Shown here piece after piece: positions 27,751 through 36,664 of a stretch of DNA of 64,000 bases. Numbering within the stretch: the stretch's first letter is position 1; each line of letters opens with the position of its first letter. The notes under the pieces were generated by a model, which did not search any database, had not been told where the DNA came from, and saw only the letters and a program-made list of their open reading frames with translations. The position numbers were made by a program, and so were the translations under genes. The stretch covers positions 3,596,001-3,660,000 of the forward strand of contig NZ_BIFS01000001.1 of assembly GCF_003967555.1 (NCBI RefSeq), written 5' to 3'. Source of the DNA: Dictyobacter kobayashii (GTDB lineage: Bacteria; Chloroflexota; Ktedonobacteria; Ktedonobacterales; Ktedonobacteraceae).

Positions 27751-27853
27751 CCTTTGCGGGCGTCCGCATACGCGGCCGCACATTTTAATGAGGCACAGGT
27801 GCAAAAAGGCGCGCTGAGCGCGCCTTTTTGCACCTGTGCCTCATTAAAATGTG
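27751..27853 (-). repeat. Family B (MITE-like) element, copy 3
   Basis: A 75-bp perfect palindrome (27779-27853; 36-bp arms, loop TGA) with core GGTGCAAAAAGGCGCGC, preceded by the family tail on the minus strand. Its outer arms equal the terminal motif ATTAAAATGTG. The 20-mer ATTAAAATGTGTTTGAGCAC appears at the right border and again at about 27892. Confidence 0.8.
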
Positions 27854-27980
27854 TTTGAGCACTGAAGGCGCGTCGTGTCATTTGCCTGATTAAAATGTGT
27901 TTGAGCACCTTCGGGCGCGCTTCCCATGTTCTTCGCACGCTCTGTTCAGGTGCTTTAACACCTGTGGCGCTCAAAATTTC

Positions 27981-28110
27981 TGTATAGTGTGGTGTAGAAA
28001 ATGCGCCCAGCGCATTTTCTACACCACACTATACAAAATATGCGGGCGCGTCAGCGCACGTCCGCACAAGGGCGGTACTCTTCCCATGATGGAAGTAAAA
28101 CACATTCTAA
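27981..28110 (+). repeat. Family B (MITE-like) element, copy 4
   Basis: Perfect stem 27981-28035 (26-bp arms, loop CCA) with core GGTGTAGAAAATGCGC, then the tail TGCGGGCGCGTCAGCGCACG, TCCGCACAAGG, CCCATGATGGAAGTAAAACA and terminal CACATTCTAA. Lies between copies 3 and acpP. Confidence 0.85.
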
Positions 28111-28171
28111 AAAAAAGGGCGCTTGCGATATATATAAAATTATACCAGCAAGCGCCTAGCATTGCGAAATA

Positions 28172-28408
28172 TTAGCGCAGATGCTCTTCGATGTAATCCT
28201 CGGCCTCCTGGACCGTCGTGATCTTCTCAGCATCCTCGTCAGAAATTTGCAGTTTGAATTCCTCTTCGAGGGACATGATGAGTTCGACCAGGTCGAGTGA
28301 ATCCGCGTTGAGATCCTCAACGAAAGAAGCACTAGGAACGACCTCGCTCTCATCAACACCAAGCTGGTCGACGATGATTTTCTTCAGGCGATCATGGATT
28401 GTAGGCAT
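28172..28408 (-). CDS. acpP: Acyl carrier protein
   Basis: 78-residue acidic helical protein. EDLNADSLDLVELIMSLEEEF (about 30-50) contains the DSL serine that receives the 4-phosphopantetheine arm. It carries growing acyl chains in type II fatty acid synthesis. It is the last gene of the fatty-acid block, and its start overlaps the nusB stop by one base. GAGGTGAATTA precedes the ATG. Confidence 0.96.
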   Translation of the reverse strand: MPTIHDRLKKIIVDQLGVDESEVVPSASFVEDLNADSLDLVELIMSLEEEFKLQISDEDAEKITTVQEAEDYIEEHLR

Positions 28409-28851
28409 TAATTCACCTCGCTTTCCGCTTTTGAGATGGGCTGTTGTTGGGCCCTATTAAATATTGTACCAAGAACTCCATTGACGAAACGACTAGATGT
28501 TTCACTGCCATATGTTTTGGCAAGTTCCACGGCTTCGTTAATGGCCGCCTTGGCTGGTACAGTATTATTAAACAGAATTTCGTAGATTGCAAGTCTGAGA
28601 ATGTTTTTATCGATGCGAGCCATCTGCTGCAACGGCCACTCACGGGCCGCGCTTTGGATGTGCGCATCAATATCTGCAAGATGGTTATATGCGCCCAGAA
28701 CGAGCTCGCTAGCGTATTCAACTACCTTGGGGTGCAGATTGCGCTCCTCGGCATGGCGCTGCAAGACCTCTTCCGGGGCATGGTTGGCGATATCGTATTC
28801 GTAGAGTGTTTGCAGTGCGATCATTCGCGCTTGCCTGCGTATCCCTGGCAT
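28408..28851 (-). CDS. nusB: Transcription antitermination protein NusB
   Basis: 147-residue all-helical NusB: RRQARMIALQTLYEYDIANH at the start, INEAVELAKTYGSETSSRFVNGVLGTIF near the C-terminus, both family signatures. NusB with S10 binds boxA RNA to prevent early termination of rRNA transcripts. It sits between asp23-like gene and acpP. Confidence 0.95.
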   Translation of the reverse strand: MPGIRRQARMIALQTLYEYDIANHAPEEVLQRHAEERNLHPKVVEYASELVLGAYNHLADIDAHIQSAAREWPLQQMARIDKNILRLAIYEILFNNTVPAKAAINEAVELAKTYGSETSSRFVNGVLGTIFNRAQQQPISKAESEVN

Positions 28852-28953
28852 AGTATCCTCGAATGTGACTAGCTGGTGTCTGTTTGGCTCTGTCTATGCT
28901 GTCAAGGCATAGGAAGGGTTAGCAGACGATGTTCTACTCATTAGACGCGCTAT

Positions 28954-29292
28954 TTATGCAACATCCTGAATGTAGACATTGACGCCCTGAACTTGCATCC
29001 CGATCATATTTTCAATGGCGGTAGCAACTTCTTCCTGGACGGCTGTGCCCACTTCTACTATGTTACTACCTGATTCAACGATTAGATACAGGTCGGCAGT
29101 AACAGTATTATCTTTAACTATAAGATTAATGCCCTGGTTAGGAACATCTCGGCCCAATAAACGTGACCATTGGTCACTGGTATGGGCCATTCGGACGACA
29201 CCGCGAATTTGCAAGGCGGTACTCAACACGATGGTTGTCAGCACCGGACGTGCTACGCGTACCACTCCAGTCGGCTGTGATTCCATAGCCAT
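28954..29292 (-). CDS. Asp23/Gls24 family envelope stress protein
   Basis: 112 residues. Motifs GVVRVARPVLTTIV, GINLIVKDNTVTADLYLIVESG and VQEEVATAIENMIGMQVQGVNVYIQDV match Asp23/Gls24 (DUF322). In Gram-positives these proteins often neighbour nusB, as here. Role in envelope homeostasis is known only in a few species. ATG 29292 with AAGGAATC upstream is chosen; ATG 29286 is an alternative. Confidence 0.9.
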   Translation of the reverse strand: MAMESQPTGVVRVARPVLTTIVLSTALQIRGVVRMAHTSDQWSRLLGRDVPNQGINLIVKDNTVTADLYLIVESGSNIVEVGTAVQEEVATAIENMIGMQVQGVNVYIQDVA

Positions 29293-29310
29293 GTGCTTGA
29301 TTCCTTCTGA

Positions 29311-30080
29311 CTACAGTGATAAACCACCGTCTATACTAATCACCTGGCCGGTGATGTATTGAGCGGCTGGTGTACACAGAAATGCGACGGTGGTAGCAAT
29401 ATCTTCGGGTGTACCCAGGCGTCCCAATGCAATTTTGGTGGCCAGATTAGTGCGCACCTCATGCGAGAGTTCCGCGGTCATTTCTGTCTCGATAAATCCC
29501 GGTGCTATAACATTAACACGAATGTTACGCGAACCTAGCTCTTGAGCCAGGGTTTTGCTGAATGAGATCAGCCCACTCTTGGCCGCCGCGTAGTTCGCTT
29601 GTCCAGGATTACCGCTCAATGCGACAACAGAGGCGATATTGATAATTGAGCCTTTACGGGCACGTATCATTATGCGCGCTGCTGCTTTACTGCAAAGATA
29701 GGCGCTTTTTAAGTTTGTGTCAAGTACAATATCCCAATCGTCTTCGCTTAAGCGTAACAAAAGATTGTCGCGCGTAATTCCCGCGTTATTCACGAGAATC
29801 TGGATGGGTCCAAAACAGCTTGCGACAGTGGCAAAGAGTTTTTGTACCTCTTCCGCTTTACTGATATCGGCCGCAACGGCAATGGCTTGTCCGCCATGCG
29901 CTATGATGTCGTCAACGACAGCCTGCGCCCGTCCTTCGCTTCCCAGGTAGTTGACACAGACATTGGCACCCTGGCGGGCCAGTTCCAATGCAATGGCTTT
30001 ACCAATACCCCGAGATGCTCCTGTAACGAGCGCTGTCTGTCCTGTAAGTGGTGGCTGCTGTGGGTAACCTCACGGCTCAT
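29311..30080 (-). CDS. fabG: 3-oxoacyl-ACP reductase FabG, one-base frameshift
   Basis: Short-chain dehydrogenase making 3-hydroxyacyl-ACP with NADPH. TGASRGIGKAIALELARQG (cofactor loop) lies at about residues 20-38; NNAG, the catalytic Ser in NIASVVALSGNPGQ and YAAAK with the catalytic Tyr and Lys follow. Without correction the longest frame starts late at 29988 and lacks the first half of the Rossmann fold. Adding one C to CCC (plus-strand GGG 30062-30064) links ATG 30080 (MSREVTPQQPPLTGQTALV) and gives 256 residues. It lies between fabD and asp23. Confidence 0.9.
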
Positions 30081-30171
30081 GTCACTCTTCTTTTTTCCAT
30101 CACAGGATCGTTTGCGTTATTTCCTCCCAGGAAGACAATGGTATATTCTGTATGGTCCCTTAAGTTAAGTT

Positions 30172-31200
30172 TTATGAAAGCAAACCAAGCTCTCGTACTT
30201 TGACAACGGCTTTTTCGATCTCGCCTACACTACCGATATTGATAATGGTCGCACCTTTAATGATGCGCTTAATCATACCAGCCAGCGCCTGTCCCGGACC
30301 AATCTCAAAGAAGGTTGTCACGCCCTGGGCCGCTAAATATTCGATTGTGCGGATCCATTGAACGGACTCAGCGATCTGTTGTGCCAGTTCGCTGCGGATA
30401 TCTGAGGCGTTGGTCATTGGTAAGGCGCTGGTGTTGCTGATAATTGGATAAGAGGCGTTTTGAATCTGGGTGGCCACTACGGATTCAGCTAATCTGCTTG
30501 CGGCCGGTTGCATAACAGGTGAATGGAAGGCTCCGCTGACAGAGAGCATTATAGCGCGCTTGGCCCCTCGTTCTCTGGCCATTGCACAGGCGGTTTCTAA
30601 AGCCTGTCGCTCACCCGAGATGACTATTTGCCCTGGAGCATTGTAGTTTGCCAGTACTACCTTACCCATACCGGGATGCTGTTGGGCGCCCGGCTCTAAT
30701 TGCTGCTGGCACTGTTGCGTGGCTTCCTGGCAGATCTGTTGTAAAGTCTCAACATCCATACCAATGATGGCTGCCATGCCCCCGGGACAGATTTCTTCCT
30801 CTTCATGCATCAAGCGACCCCGTTCGCGTACCAGGCGGGCAACGTTTTTTACGTCAAGCGCCCCTGCGGGTACGAGAGCTGTGCATTCGCCAACACTATG
30901 GCCGGCGGTATAGCCAGGGGTGAGTGGTGTGGTCCAGGATGAATTCTGAGGGGAGAGGGCTTCTTGGAAGGCTGCCAGATATGCCAGACTTACAGCGACA
31001 ATAGCTGGTTGGGCATTAATAGTTGAACGTAGGGTATCTTCCGGTCCCTGAAAGCAAAGATTACTGAGCGAGAAGCCTAATGTTTCATCGAAGGTATCGA
31101 AAACGTGTTTTGCGGCTGCTGAAGCTGCAAAGACATCCGCTCCCATTCCAACGTTTTGACTTCCCTGCCCTGGAAATAAAAAGGCAACTTGTGTCGTCAT
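30172..31200 (-). CDS. fabD: Malonyl-CoA:ACP transacylase FabD
   Basis: 342 residues. AFLFPGQGSQ at about 4-13 and the catalytic Ser in YTAGHSVGECTALV (about 84-97) define the acyltransferase; the His in SVSGAFHSPVM is the second catalytic residue. It loads malonyl groups on ACP. ATG 31200 fits family starts; the in-frame extension to 31242 does not. Confidence 0.95.
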   Translation of the reverse strand: MTTQVAFLFPGQGSQNVGMGADVFAASAAAKHVFDTFDETLGFSLSNLCFQGPEDTLRSTINAQPAIVAVSLAYLAAFQEALSPQNSSWTTPLTPGYTAGHSVGECTALVPAGALDVKNVARLVRERGRLMHEEEEICPGGMAAIIGMDVETLQQICQEATQQCQQQLEPGAQQHPGMGKVVLANYNAPGQIVISGERQALETACAMARERGAKRAIMLSVSGAFHSPVMQPAASRLAESVVATQIQNASYPIISNTSALPMTNASDIRSELAQQIAESVQWIRTIEYLAAQGVTTFFEIGPGQALAGMIKRIIKGATIINIGSVGEIEKAVVKVRELGLLS

Positions 31201-31473
31201 TTTGTCCACTTCGTCTACAGAAAGAATACGCAGCGCTACCAATTAACCAGGTAATGATAGGTAGATTAAAGAATCCCTATTAATACCGTCGCAGCGCACG
31301 TTAACCGAAAGGGATGCCCTGGCGGGTCTAAAATGTCTGATCATGATTGGTCGCTACCATCCCAACGTCTTTTACCATACATCTTATGATGGGACTCAAG
31401 CGAGGATAAGGACCGACCATGATATCACCACGCGGTTAGACGTGCGTTTATGGTAGCTGCTGCTACTTCTTAC

Positions 31474-31662
31474 TTACTTCTGGGTCTTGGGCAGGAATAC
31501 CTGGCGACCACGATATGTGCCACAGTTGGGGCAGGCGTGATGCGAAAGGCGTGGACGCTTGCACTGTGGGCAGGCAACTAACTGTGGTAAATCCAGATGA
31601 TGATGTGCTCGTCGCTCTCCCTGACGAGCGTGCGATATACGTTGTTTAGGTAACGCTCCCAT
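31474..31662 (-). CDS. rpmF: 50S ribosomal protein L32
   Basis: 62 residues: GALPKQRISHARQGERRAHH, then two CxxC pairs (CPQC and CPNC) that bind zinc, and YRGRQV. The ATG at 31662 follows AGAGGAGAAGAC; the upstream in-frame codons are that binding site. yceD-rpmF-fab order is a widespread arrangement. Confidence 0.95.
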   Translation of the reverse strand: MGALPKQRISHARQGERRAHHHLDLPQLVACPQCKRPRLSHHACPNCGTYRGRQVFLPKTQK

Positions 31663-31744
31663 TACTGTCTTCTCCTCTTCCACCAGTATTGTGTCCTGAG
31701 TGAGTGATCGTGCTCAGGTCTACCTACTCGTGTATGCTAGTGTG

Positions 31745-32284
31745 TTATGATTGTTTTTCGTTTTGCAATAATTGTTTGAGCACATTCAGACGGGTATCAA
31801 CCTCAGGTTCGTCGCAGTCACAGGGACCAAGGTTGAGATCATGACCGCACTGTGCACATAGTCCTGCGCAATCTTCCTTGCACAAAGGAACCATCGGGAT
31901 AGCCAGCAATACGGCTTGACGGATTGCTTCGGTGAGATCAACCTGATGGTGTTCATCGATGGGGAAGACATCGTCCTCATCGATTGGAGGGAGTGGTGTA
32001 CCCGTCACCACATCCACCGTTGGGTAAAAGCGCTCTTCAAATTTTACGTGCATCGGCTGCTCAAAATGTTTTAAGCAGCGAGCACATTCGAGTTCAAGGG
32101 TGAGATCGACCCAGCCGTCAACCAGTAGTCCCTGGTTGACACGACGCATGCGTGCATGTCCATCGATGGGTCCAATAACCTTAAAATCTTTGTCGAGCTG
32201 AACCTGCTCTTCGTGAATATCTCCTTCAGATGCGGCCCCCGAGCCGAATGGAGACTTCATCAGTTGCGCCACATTAAAGATCAT
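31745..32284 (-). CDS. DUF177 (YceD) family protein
   Basis: 179 residues. LECARCLKHFEQPMHVKFEERFYP (about 66-90) and CKEDCAGLCAQCGHDLN (about 134-150) match DUF177, a family linked to 23S rRNA accumulation in plants and bacteria and nearly always next to rpmF. The cysteines probably bind zinc. It begins the rpmF-fabD-fabG-asp23-nusB-acpP series. Confidence 0.9.
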   Translation of the reverse strand: MIFNVAQLMKSPFGSGAASEGDIHEEQVQLDKDFKVIGPIDGHARMRRVNQGLLVDGWVDLTLELECARCLKHFEQPMHVKFEERFYPTVDVVTGTPLPPIDEDDVFPIDEHHQVDLTEAIRQAVLLAIPMVPLCKEDCAGLCAQCGHDLNLGPCDCDEPEVDTRLNVLKQLLQNEKQS

Positions 32285-32547
32285 GGAATTGTATCCTTCC
32301 CATTAAGATCTAAAAAAGTATAGAACTCTTGCCAGTAAATACGTTTTGGCGCAAGGCGAATTGTCCCCTACTCTTCTCTGGCGCCTGATCATTATAGACA
32401 AGGCATGAGAGGGTGTCAAGTCCCGTTTGCGATTCTTTGTTGCTGGCACGAGCCACCGGAAACGCCGCTACTGTGGCGCTTCTGGCCCCGAAAAAATGAG
32501 AGAGGAGCCTCTCTTGCTTACCTTACGATTATACTATTGTGCTTACA

Positions 32548-33189
32548 TTACACTGGATAATTGGGGCCGCCCATGGTGTCAGCGGCCAGTGAGGCGCGCC
32601 GTGGTAGAGAGCGCGGTTGGAGCGCATCGTCGTCATCATCGGGCTCTATTGGGTCAGGTGGTGGCGCATTTTCTGCATCTTCCTCATTCTCGGGGCGTCC
32701 TTCCAGGCTATCCAGGCCTCTTTCAATACTCATAACTGTACGTTCGATTTCCATTTCAACGTTGAGGAGATGTTCCCGCAGATTGCGTAGCGTCTCAGAG
32801 GCATAGGTGTCGGCTTCGACCTGCATTTGTTCGGTATGGGTCTCTGCACGCCGGACAATAGATTGTGCTTGATCATTTGCCCTTCGGAGGATCTCCTGAG
32901 AGCGCTCTTCGGCGACGCGCAAGAGACCCTCACGTGTCATGGCGCGCTCGGTTTCTTCCCTGGCCCGGGCCAGCATATTGGATGCATCGGCCTGGGCCTG
33001 TGCTAAGATGCGCTCTTTTTCCTGCATAATCCGTCGCGCTTGTTTGATTTCGCCGGGCACCGATGTGCGCATTTGTTCAATGATTGTTAAAAGATCGGCC
33101 TCTTTAAGAATAATCTGGTTGACTAATGGCATCCGTTTGCTATTGGCGACAAGGTTCTCCAAGCGATCTACAAGATAGAGAATGTCCAT
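32548..33189 (-). CDS. Coiled-coil protein, DivIVA/ATPase-B-like, with acidic tail
   Basis: 213 residues. An N-terminal 30-residue stretch (LVDRLENLVANSKRMPLVNQ) is followed by long alpha-helix (Glu/Arg/Ala/Gln heptads, about 50-160) and a low-complexity acidic, proline-rich tail (DPIEPDDDDD). No membrane helix. Proteins of this design next to coaD are common in Chloroflexota and may organise division or envelope machinery, but no function is proven. It reads with coaD upstream on the same strand. Confidence 0.8.
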   Translation of the reverse strand: MDILYLVDRLENLVANSKRMPLVNQIILKEADLLTIIEQMRTSVPGEIKQARRIMQEKERILAQAQADASNMLARAREETERAMTREGLLRVAEERSQEILRRANDQAQSIVRRAETHTEQMQVEADTYASETLRNLREHLLNVEMEIERTVMSIERGLDSLEGRPENEEDAENAPPPDPIEPDDDDDALQPRSLPRRASLAADTMGGPNYPV

Positions 33190-33381
33190 ATAGTAAGCCT
33201 TGCCTCCTTCCCATGCCGTCGTGTCCCCCCGGACGTGGCGAGATACCTCTTTTTTGGAAGAGTATGTGCTATAAGTACATGTATTCTACGATCAGATAGC
33301 CGTGTCTGTTGCAGAGTTGCATGTCCAATACTCGAGCTCGCCCGTCATATGTACCGCTGCTACTGGCTGCTCAAGACCAGC

Positions 33382-33900
33382 TTATACCGGATTGGTCTGG
33401 CCCAGCTTATGTTGCAGTGCCTGTGCCACGGAGCCTGGTAGCATATCAGTGACGTCACCGCCAAGTCTGGCTACCTCCTTTAATAAGGAGGAACTTACAA
33501 AGAGTTGTTCCAGGTTGGTCAGTAAACACACGGTCTCGATTTCGGGAGCTAACTTGCGATTCATCAGCCCCTGCCGGAATTCCGCATCAAAATCATTGGG
33601 CGAGCGTAAACCTTTGATGATGGCTTGCCCACCTACTGTACGTGCATACTCGCTTGTCAGACCTGTATATTTTTCAACACGCACGTTGTTCAGACCCTCT
33701 TTGGTCAGAACTTCTTGCCAGAGTACCACCCGCTCATCTACCGTGAAAAGTAGATTTTTGTCCGGGAAAGCGTAGACCGCAACAATTAATTCATCAAATA
33801 GTCGTGCGGCTCGGCGCGCGATATCAAGATGTCCATTAGTTACGGGATCAAAACTGCCTGGATAAATAGCGAGGCGGTGACGCGATTCCTGCTGACTCAC
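33382..33900 (-). CDS. coaD: Phosphopantetheine adenylyltransferase
   Basis: 172 residues. YPGSFDPVTNGHLDIARRAA (about 12-31) contains the GHLD nucleotidyltransferase motif (HxGH-like); VRTVGGQAIIKGLRSPNDFD-like sequence and SSSLLKEVA complete the CoaD pattern. It transfers AMP to 4-phosphopantetheine in coenzyme A synthesis, feeding the ACP of the neighbouring fatty-acid genes. The GTG at 33900 has AAAGGAG at 5 bases; the ATG at 33930 has none. Confidence 0.93.
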   Translation of the reverse strand: MSQQESRHRLAIYPGSFDPVTNGHLDIARRAARLFDELIVAVYAFPDKNLLFTVDERVVLWQEVLTKEGLNNVRVEKYTGLTSEYARTVGGQAIIKGLRSPNDFDAEFRQGLMNRKLAPEIETVCLLTNLEQLFVSSSLLKEVARLGGDVTDMLPGSVAQALQHKLGQTNPV

Positions 33901-34002
33901 ATAAGCTCCTTTGCTAACGTCTGTGTTCAAATATCAATGAAGGCTTTGCAAATAGATTACAGACATTAAAACATATTCGACGCTGTTCGGCAATAGTCGA
34001 AT

Positions 34003-34084
34003 CCTGCGTGTACGGGCGCTGGCGCGCCCGAGCTTTTTTATTCCAGGGTCCAGCACCACATTTTGCACCCTGGAATAAAAAAGC
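34003..34084 (-). repeat. Family B (MITE-like) element, copy 5
   Basis: 18-bp arms GCTTTTTTATTCCAGGGT/ACCCTGGAATAAAAAAGC (34032-34084) around a longer loop, with the family tail (CTCGGGCGCGCCAGCGCCCG on the minus strand) at 34003-34031. The loop holds GGTGC and GTGCAAAA pieces seen in other stems, as if the palindrome core had been rearranged. Confidence 0.75.
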
Positions 34085-34086
34085 AG

Positions 34087-34121
34087 GCCCTGTATGACCA
34101 CTTGAAGTGACCATACAGGGC
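34087..34121 (-). terminator. Terminator of the small membrane protein gene
   Basis: GCCCTGTATG and CATACAGGGC pair around CACTTGAAGTG, 18 bases after the stop of the gene ending at 34139, with a U-rich stretch shortly downstream on the minus strand. Confidence 0.65.
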
Positions 34122-34138
34122 TTTTAGAAAAGCTGGCG

Positions 34139-34516
34139 TTAAGCCAGTTTGTTGGCGCGTTTGTAGCGTGCTGCGATCGCCTCACCGATGCCGATGGCAC
34201 CCAGGCCGAGGAGCAGGTGAATGATCTGGATAACGATATGGGCTGAACCCAGTTGGAGCCAGTTAAGCTGTCCCAGTCCTACGATTGGCAAAAGCAGACC
34301 CAGCACAAAAGCTCCAATAGCCAGTCCCAGGTTGCGACCTTTAGGGGCGGTACCAATACCAAAGGCTAGCAGCCAGAGCGAGATCATGGCCAGCAGTCCC
34401 AGCAGCATATGGACCATTACAATGCCGCCAGGCACAAGATCTGCCCACAATAAGATGCCTAAAATAAGTGCTAATAAGACACAGATACGTAGTGCCATAA
34501 TACCGATGCGTACCAT
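34139..34516 (-). CDS. Small four-helix membrane protein
   Basis: 125 residues with four hydrophobic helices and a basic C-terminus (AARYKRANKLA). I do not recognise a family. AAGGAGTTTTATTG before the ATG. It stands alone between a family B repeat and an MFS gene. Confidence 0.7.
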   Translation of the reverse strand: MVRIGIMALRICVLLALILGILLWADLVPGGIVMVHMLLGLLAMISLWLLAFGIGTAPKGRNLGLAIGAFVLGLLLPIVGLGQLNWLQLGSAHIVIQIIHLLLGLGAIGIGEAIAARYKRANKLA

Positions 34517-34640
34517 AACAATAAAACTCCTTAAAAATACGCTTAAAAATGAGCGCTTCAGTTGCCTGGAGAACTTCTCCAGGTAGATATGAGGAGCTAG
34601 TGGCTACCAGAGCGGTAGCTCCTCAGCCAGAAAATATGCA

Positions 34641-35891
34641 TTACCTGGAGGCCGTTGTCTCCAGGGCTGCCACTTCATGGTCTTCTTGTGGTTGATGAAT
34701 CCTGGTAAGTATTGGGATGACCAATAGCGCCGCTAGCAGGACGATAATTCCTCCTAGCAACAATGGAATACCAGGACTACTAAGGGTATCAACGCTGCCC
34801 GCGATCATAGGCCCAATGACACGGCCCAGACCAGCTACACCTTGAGCCAACCCGAGCAGCTCGCCCTGGGTTTCAGCGGGACTGGCGAATGAGAGCAAGG
34901 TTGAAAGCGTAGGGCTGATTGCTCCGTCGCCGATACTTAATAGTCCAACACTAATCAATACTAACGCAAGTTGGTTACTGAATGCCAGTGTTACCAGGCC
35001 GATTGCTAATAGAAACAGGCCGGCCAGCATCACTTTTTGTTCGTTCCAACGTTTGACCAGCCGCCCAACCATTCCTCCCTGCATCAAGACAACAATAAAG
35101 CCAACATAGGTAAACACGTAGGCGTTCTGTGTAGAGTTCCAGCCAAATTTTTGTTGTGAGAAGAGCGGGAAGATTGTCTCCATTGAAGTAAAGGCAATCG
35201 TAAAGAGTAGATTGACTACTACCAGTCGCAGTACTACAGGTATTTGTAAGGCACGTTGCCAGCCCGCCCATAGTACATTGAAGCGATTCATTGAACCCGC
35301 CTGCTGCTCTGGTGGCGCTGGTTGGGCACTTTTTTTCGAGCGTGTTTCTGGCAAAAAGCAGAAAACCAGGATCGCATTGATCAGGGCGATGATTGCGGCT
35401 GTCCAGAATGGGATTGTGGCACCCAGGGGAGATAAGATACCACCCAGGGCAGGCCCAATCACAAAACCTACCCCGATCGAGGCACCGATAAGCCCCATGC
35501 CTTTGGCTCGATCTTTGGCCGGGGTGACATCAGAGACTACAGCCTGCGCTGAGCCAATATTGGAAGCTCCCAGACCACCAATGAAGCGGGCGCAGAGTAG
35601 CAATAATAACGATCCTGATAGGGCCGTCAGGATCAGCGAGAGGGTTTCGATGAGCAGTGAGATCACAATGACCGGGCGGCGACCGTAGCGATCTGAGAGG
35701 CTGCCCAGAACCGGCGTGAATATAAATTGCGCCAATGCATAAGCCGTAACGATGGCACCCACTCCCAGAGGATTCGCACCCAGATGTTCGGCCCAGAAGG
35801 GTAGCAAGGGAATAATAAGTCCAAAACCGGTGAAATCGATCAGGATGGTTAATGCCATTAATATTAACGGAGACCGCCGTTTCTGCTCCAT
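34641..35891 (-). CDS. MFS efflux transporter (TetA/DHA1-like)
   Basis: 416 residues, 12 transmembrane helices. GSLSDRYGRRPVIVI (about 62-76) is MFS motif A between helices 2 and 3, and GFVIGPALGGIL is the motif C signature of antiporters in helix 5. That motif marks proton-coupled drug exporters. The PadR regulator lies 25 bases upstream in the same direction, so regulator and pump form one unit that is probably induced by the pump substrate. Confidence 0.88.
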   Translation of the reverse strand: MEQKRRSPLILMALTILIDFTGFGLIIPLLPFWAEHLGANPLGVGAIVTAYALAQFIFTPVLGSLSDRYGRRPVIVISLLIETLSLILTALSGSLLLLLCARFIGGLGASNIGSAQAVVSDVTPAKDRAKGMGLIGASIGVGFVIGPALGGILSPLGATIPFWTAAIIALINAILVFCFLPETRSKKSAQPAPPEQQAGSMNRFNVLWAGWQRALQIPVVLRLVVVNLLFTIAFTSMETIFPLFSQQKFGWNSTQNAYVFTYVGFIVVLMQGGMVGRLVKRWNEQKVMLAGLFLLAIGLVTLAFSNQLALVLISVGLLSIGDGAISPTLSTLLSFASPAETQGELLGLAQGVAGLGRVIGPMIAGSVDTLSSPGIPLLLGGIIVLLAALLVIPILTRIHQPQEDHEVAALETTASR

Positions 35892-35916
35892 GATCCTTAA
35901 GCTCCTGTTGTTCTAT

Positions 35917-36534
35917 CTAATCTATACTGTTCGTTGCCAGGGCAGAGTGTGTCGCCGGTGCAGTGGGTGGAAACTGCAATGCTCCCGTACGAATCTGCTC
36001 AATGGTGTGCTTTAGCCAGCGCATCTCGGCTTCAAGCAACGTCAGTTTGTGATCATTCACAAGTTGGTGGGCGGCATCTGATGTATGATTAGAAGCCATC
36101 ATTTGTACAACAGTGCTATGGTAGGCCTCAACCAGTAAGAAGCGTTCATGGAGAAGCTTACAGGCCTCTTCGGCCGTCAGGTGATGCAAGAAATATAGAC
36201 AGGCATCTACTTCGCTTAAGCCTGGTGTAAATTTGCTGATCATATCCCGTAACAGAGTCGAAAAGTAATCTTTACCTTGTTCTGTGATATAATACACATC
36301 TCGCTCGCGCAGGGCTACATCCTCGTGTGCCGCCCCGGGACCGGGTGCCTCTACCGTCTCGCGCCGAATCTCAAGATAGCCATCCGCTACCAACCGTTCA
36401 AGTTGATAATAAATAGTTGGCTTCTTAATATGGTTAGCGAATAAATCATGATGTGCTTCAATGAATTCCCGAATCTGCTGTCCATACATCGGTTTTTCAA
36501 GCAGCACACCGAGCAACATAACCTGTTTATACAT
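35917..36534 (-). CDS. PadR-family transcriptional regulator
   Basis: 205 residues. The winged helix is seen in VMLLGVLLEKPMYGQQIREFI, then KKPTIYYQLERLVADGYLE and RDVYYITEQGKDYF (about 5-90). The C-terminal half is a helical dimerisation domain (PadR C-terminal or Vir-like). Start ATG 36534 is preferred over 36579 because a promoter (-35 TTGACT, -10 TATAAT) and a palindrome lie between them, placing the upstream ATG before the transcription start. Likely represses itself and the downstream efflux pump. Confidence 0.87.
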   Translation of the reverse strand: MYKQVMLLGVLLEKPMYGQQIREFIEAHHDLFANHIKKPTIYYQLERLVADGYLEIRRETVEAPGPGAAHEDVALRERDVYYITEQGKDYFSTLLRDMISKFTPGLSEVDACLYFLHHLTAEEACKLLHERFLLVEAYHSTVVQMMASNHTSDAAHQLVNDHKLTLLEAEMRWLKHTIEQIRTGALQFPPTAPATHSALATNSID

Positions 36535-36549
36535 AAGTAACCGCCGTTT

Positions 36550-36595
36550 AGTCAGATCTGACTTAATTATAACGACCATCTCATCCTCAAGTCAA
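36550..36595 (-). promoter_or_regulatory. PadR promoter with overlapping operator
   Basis: On the minus strand TTGACT (36590-36595) and TATAAT (36566-36571) are 18 bases apart. Just downstream of the -10 lies the perfect 14-bp palindrome AGTCAGATCTGACT (36550-36563), well placed for autorepression. Confidence 0.75.
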
Positions 36596-36664
36596 GAGCA
36601 AAAGAATGTGAACAGAGCTTTTTACTGTTCGTCCAGAGATCGCAGGGAGTGTATCTTCTTTCCT

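Noticed and set aside
27660..27974. Frame of 104 codons on the minus strand through the repeats
   Set aside because: It is a reading of palindromic repeats in both orientations, not a gene.
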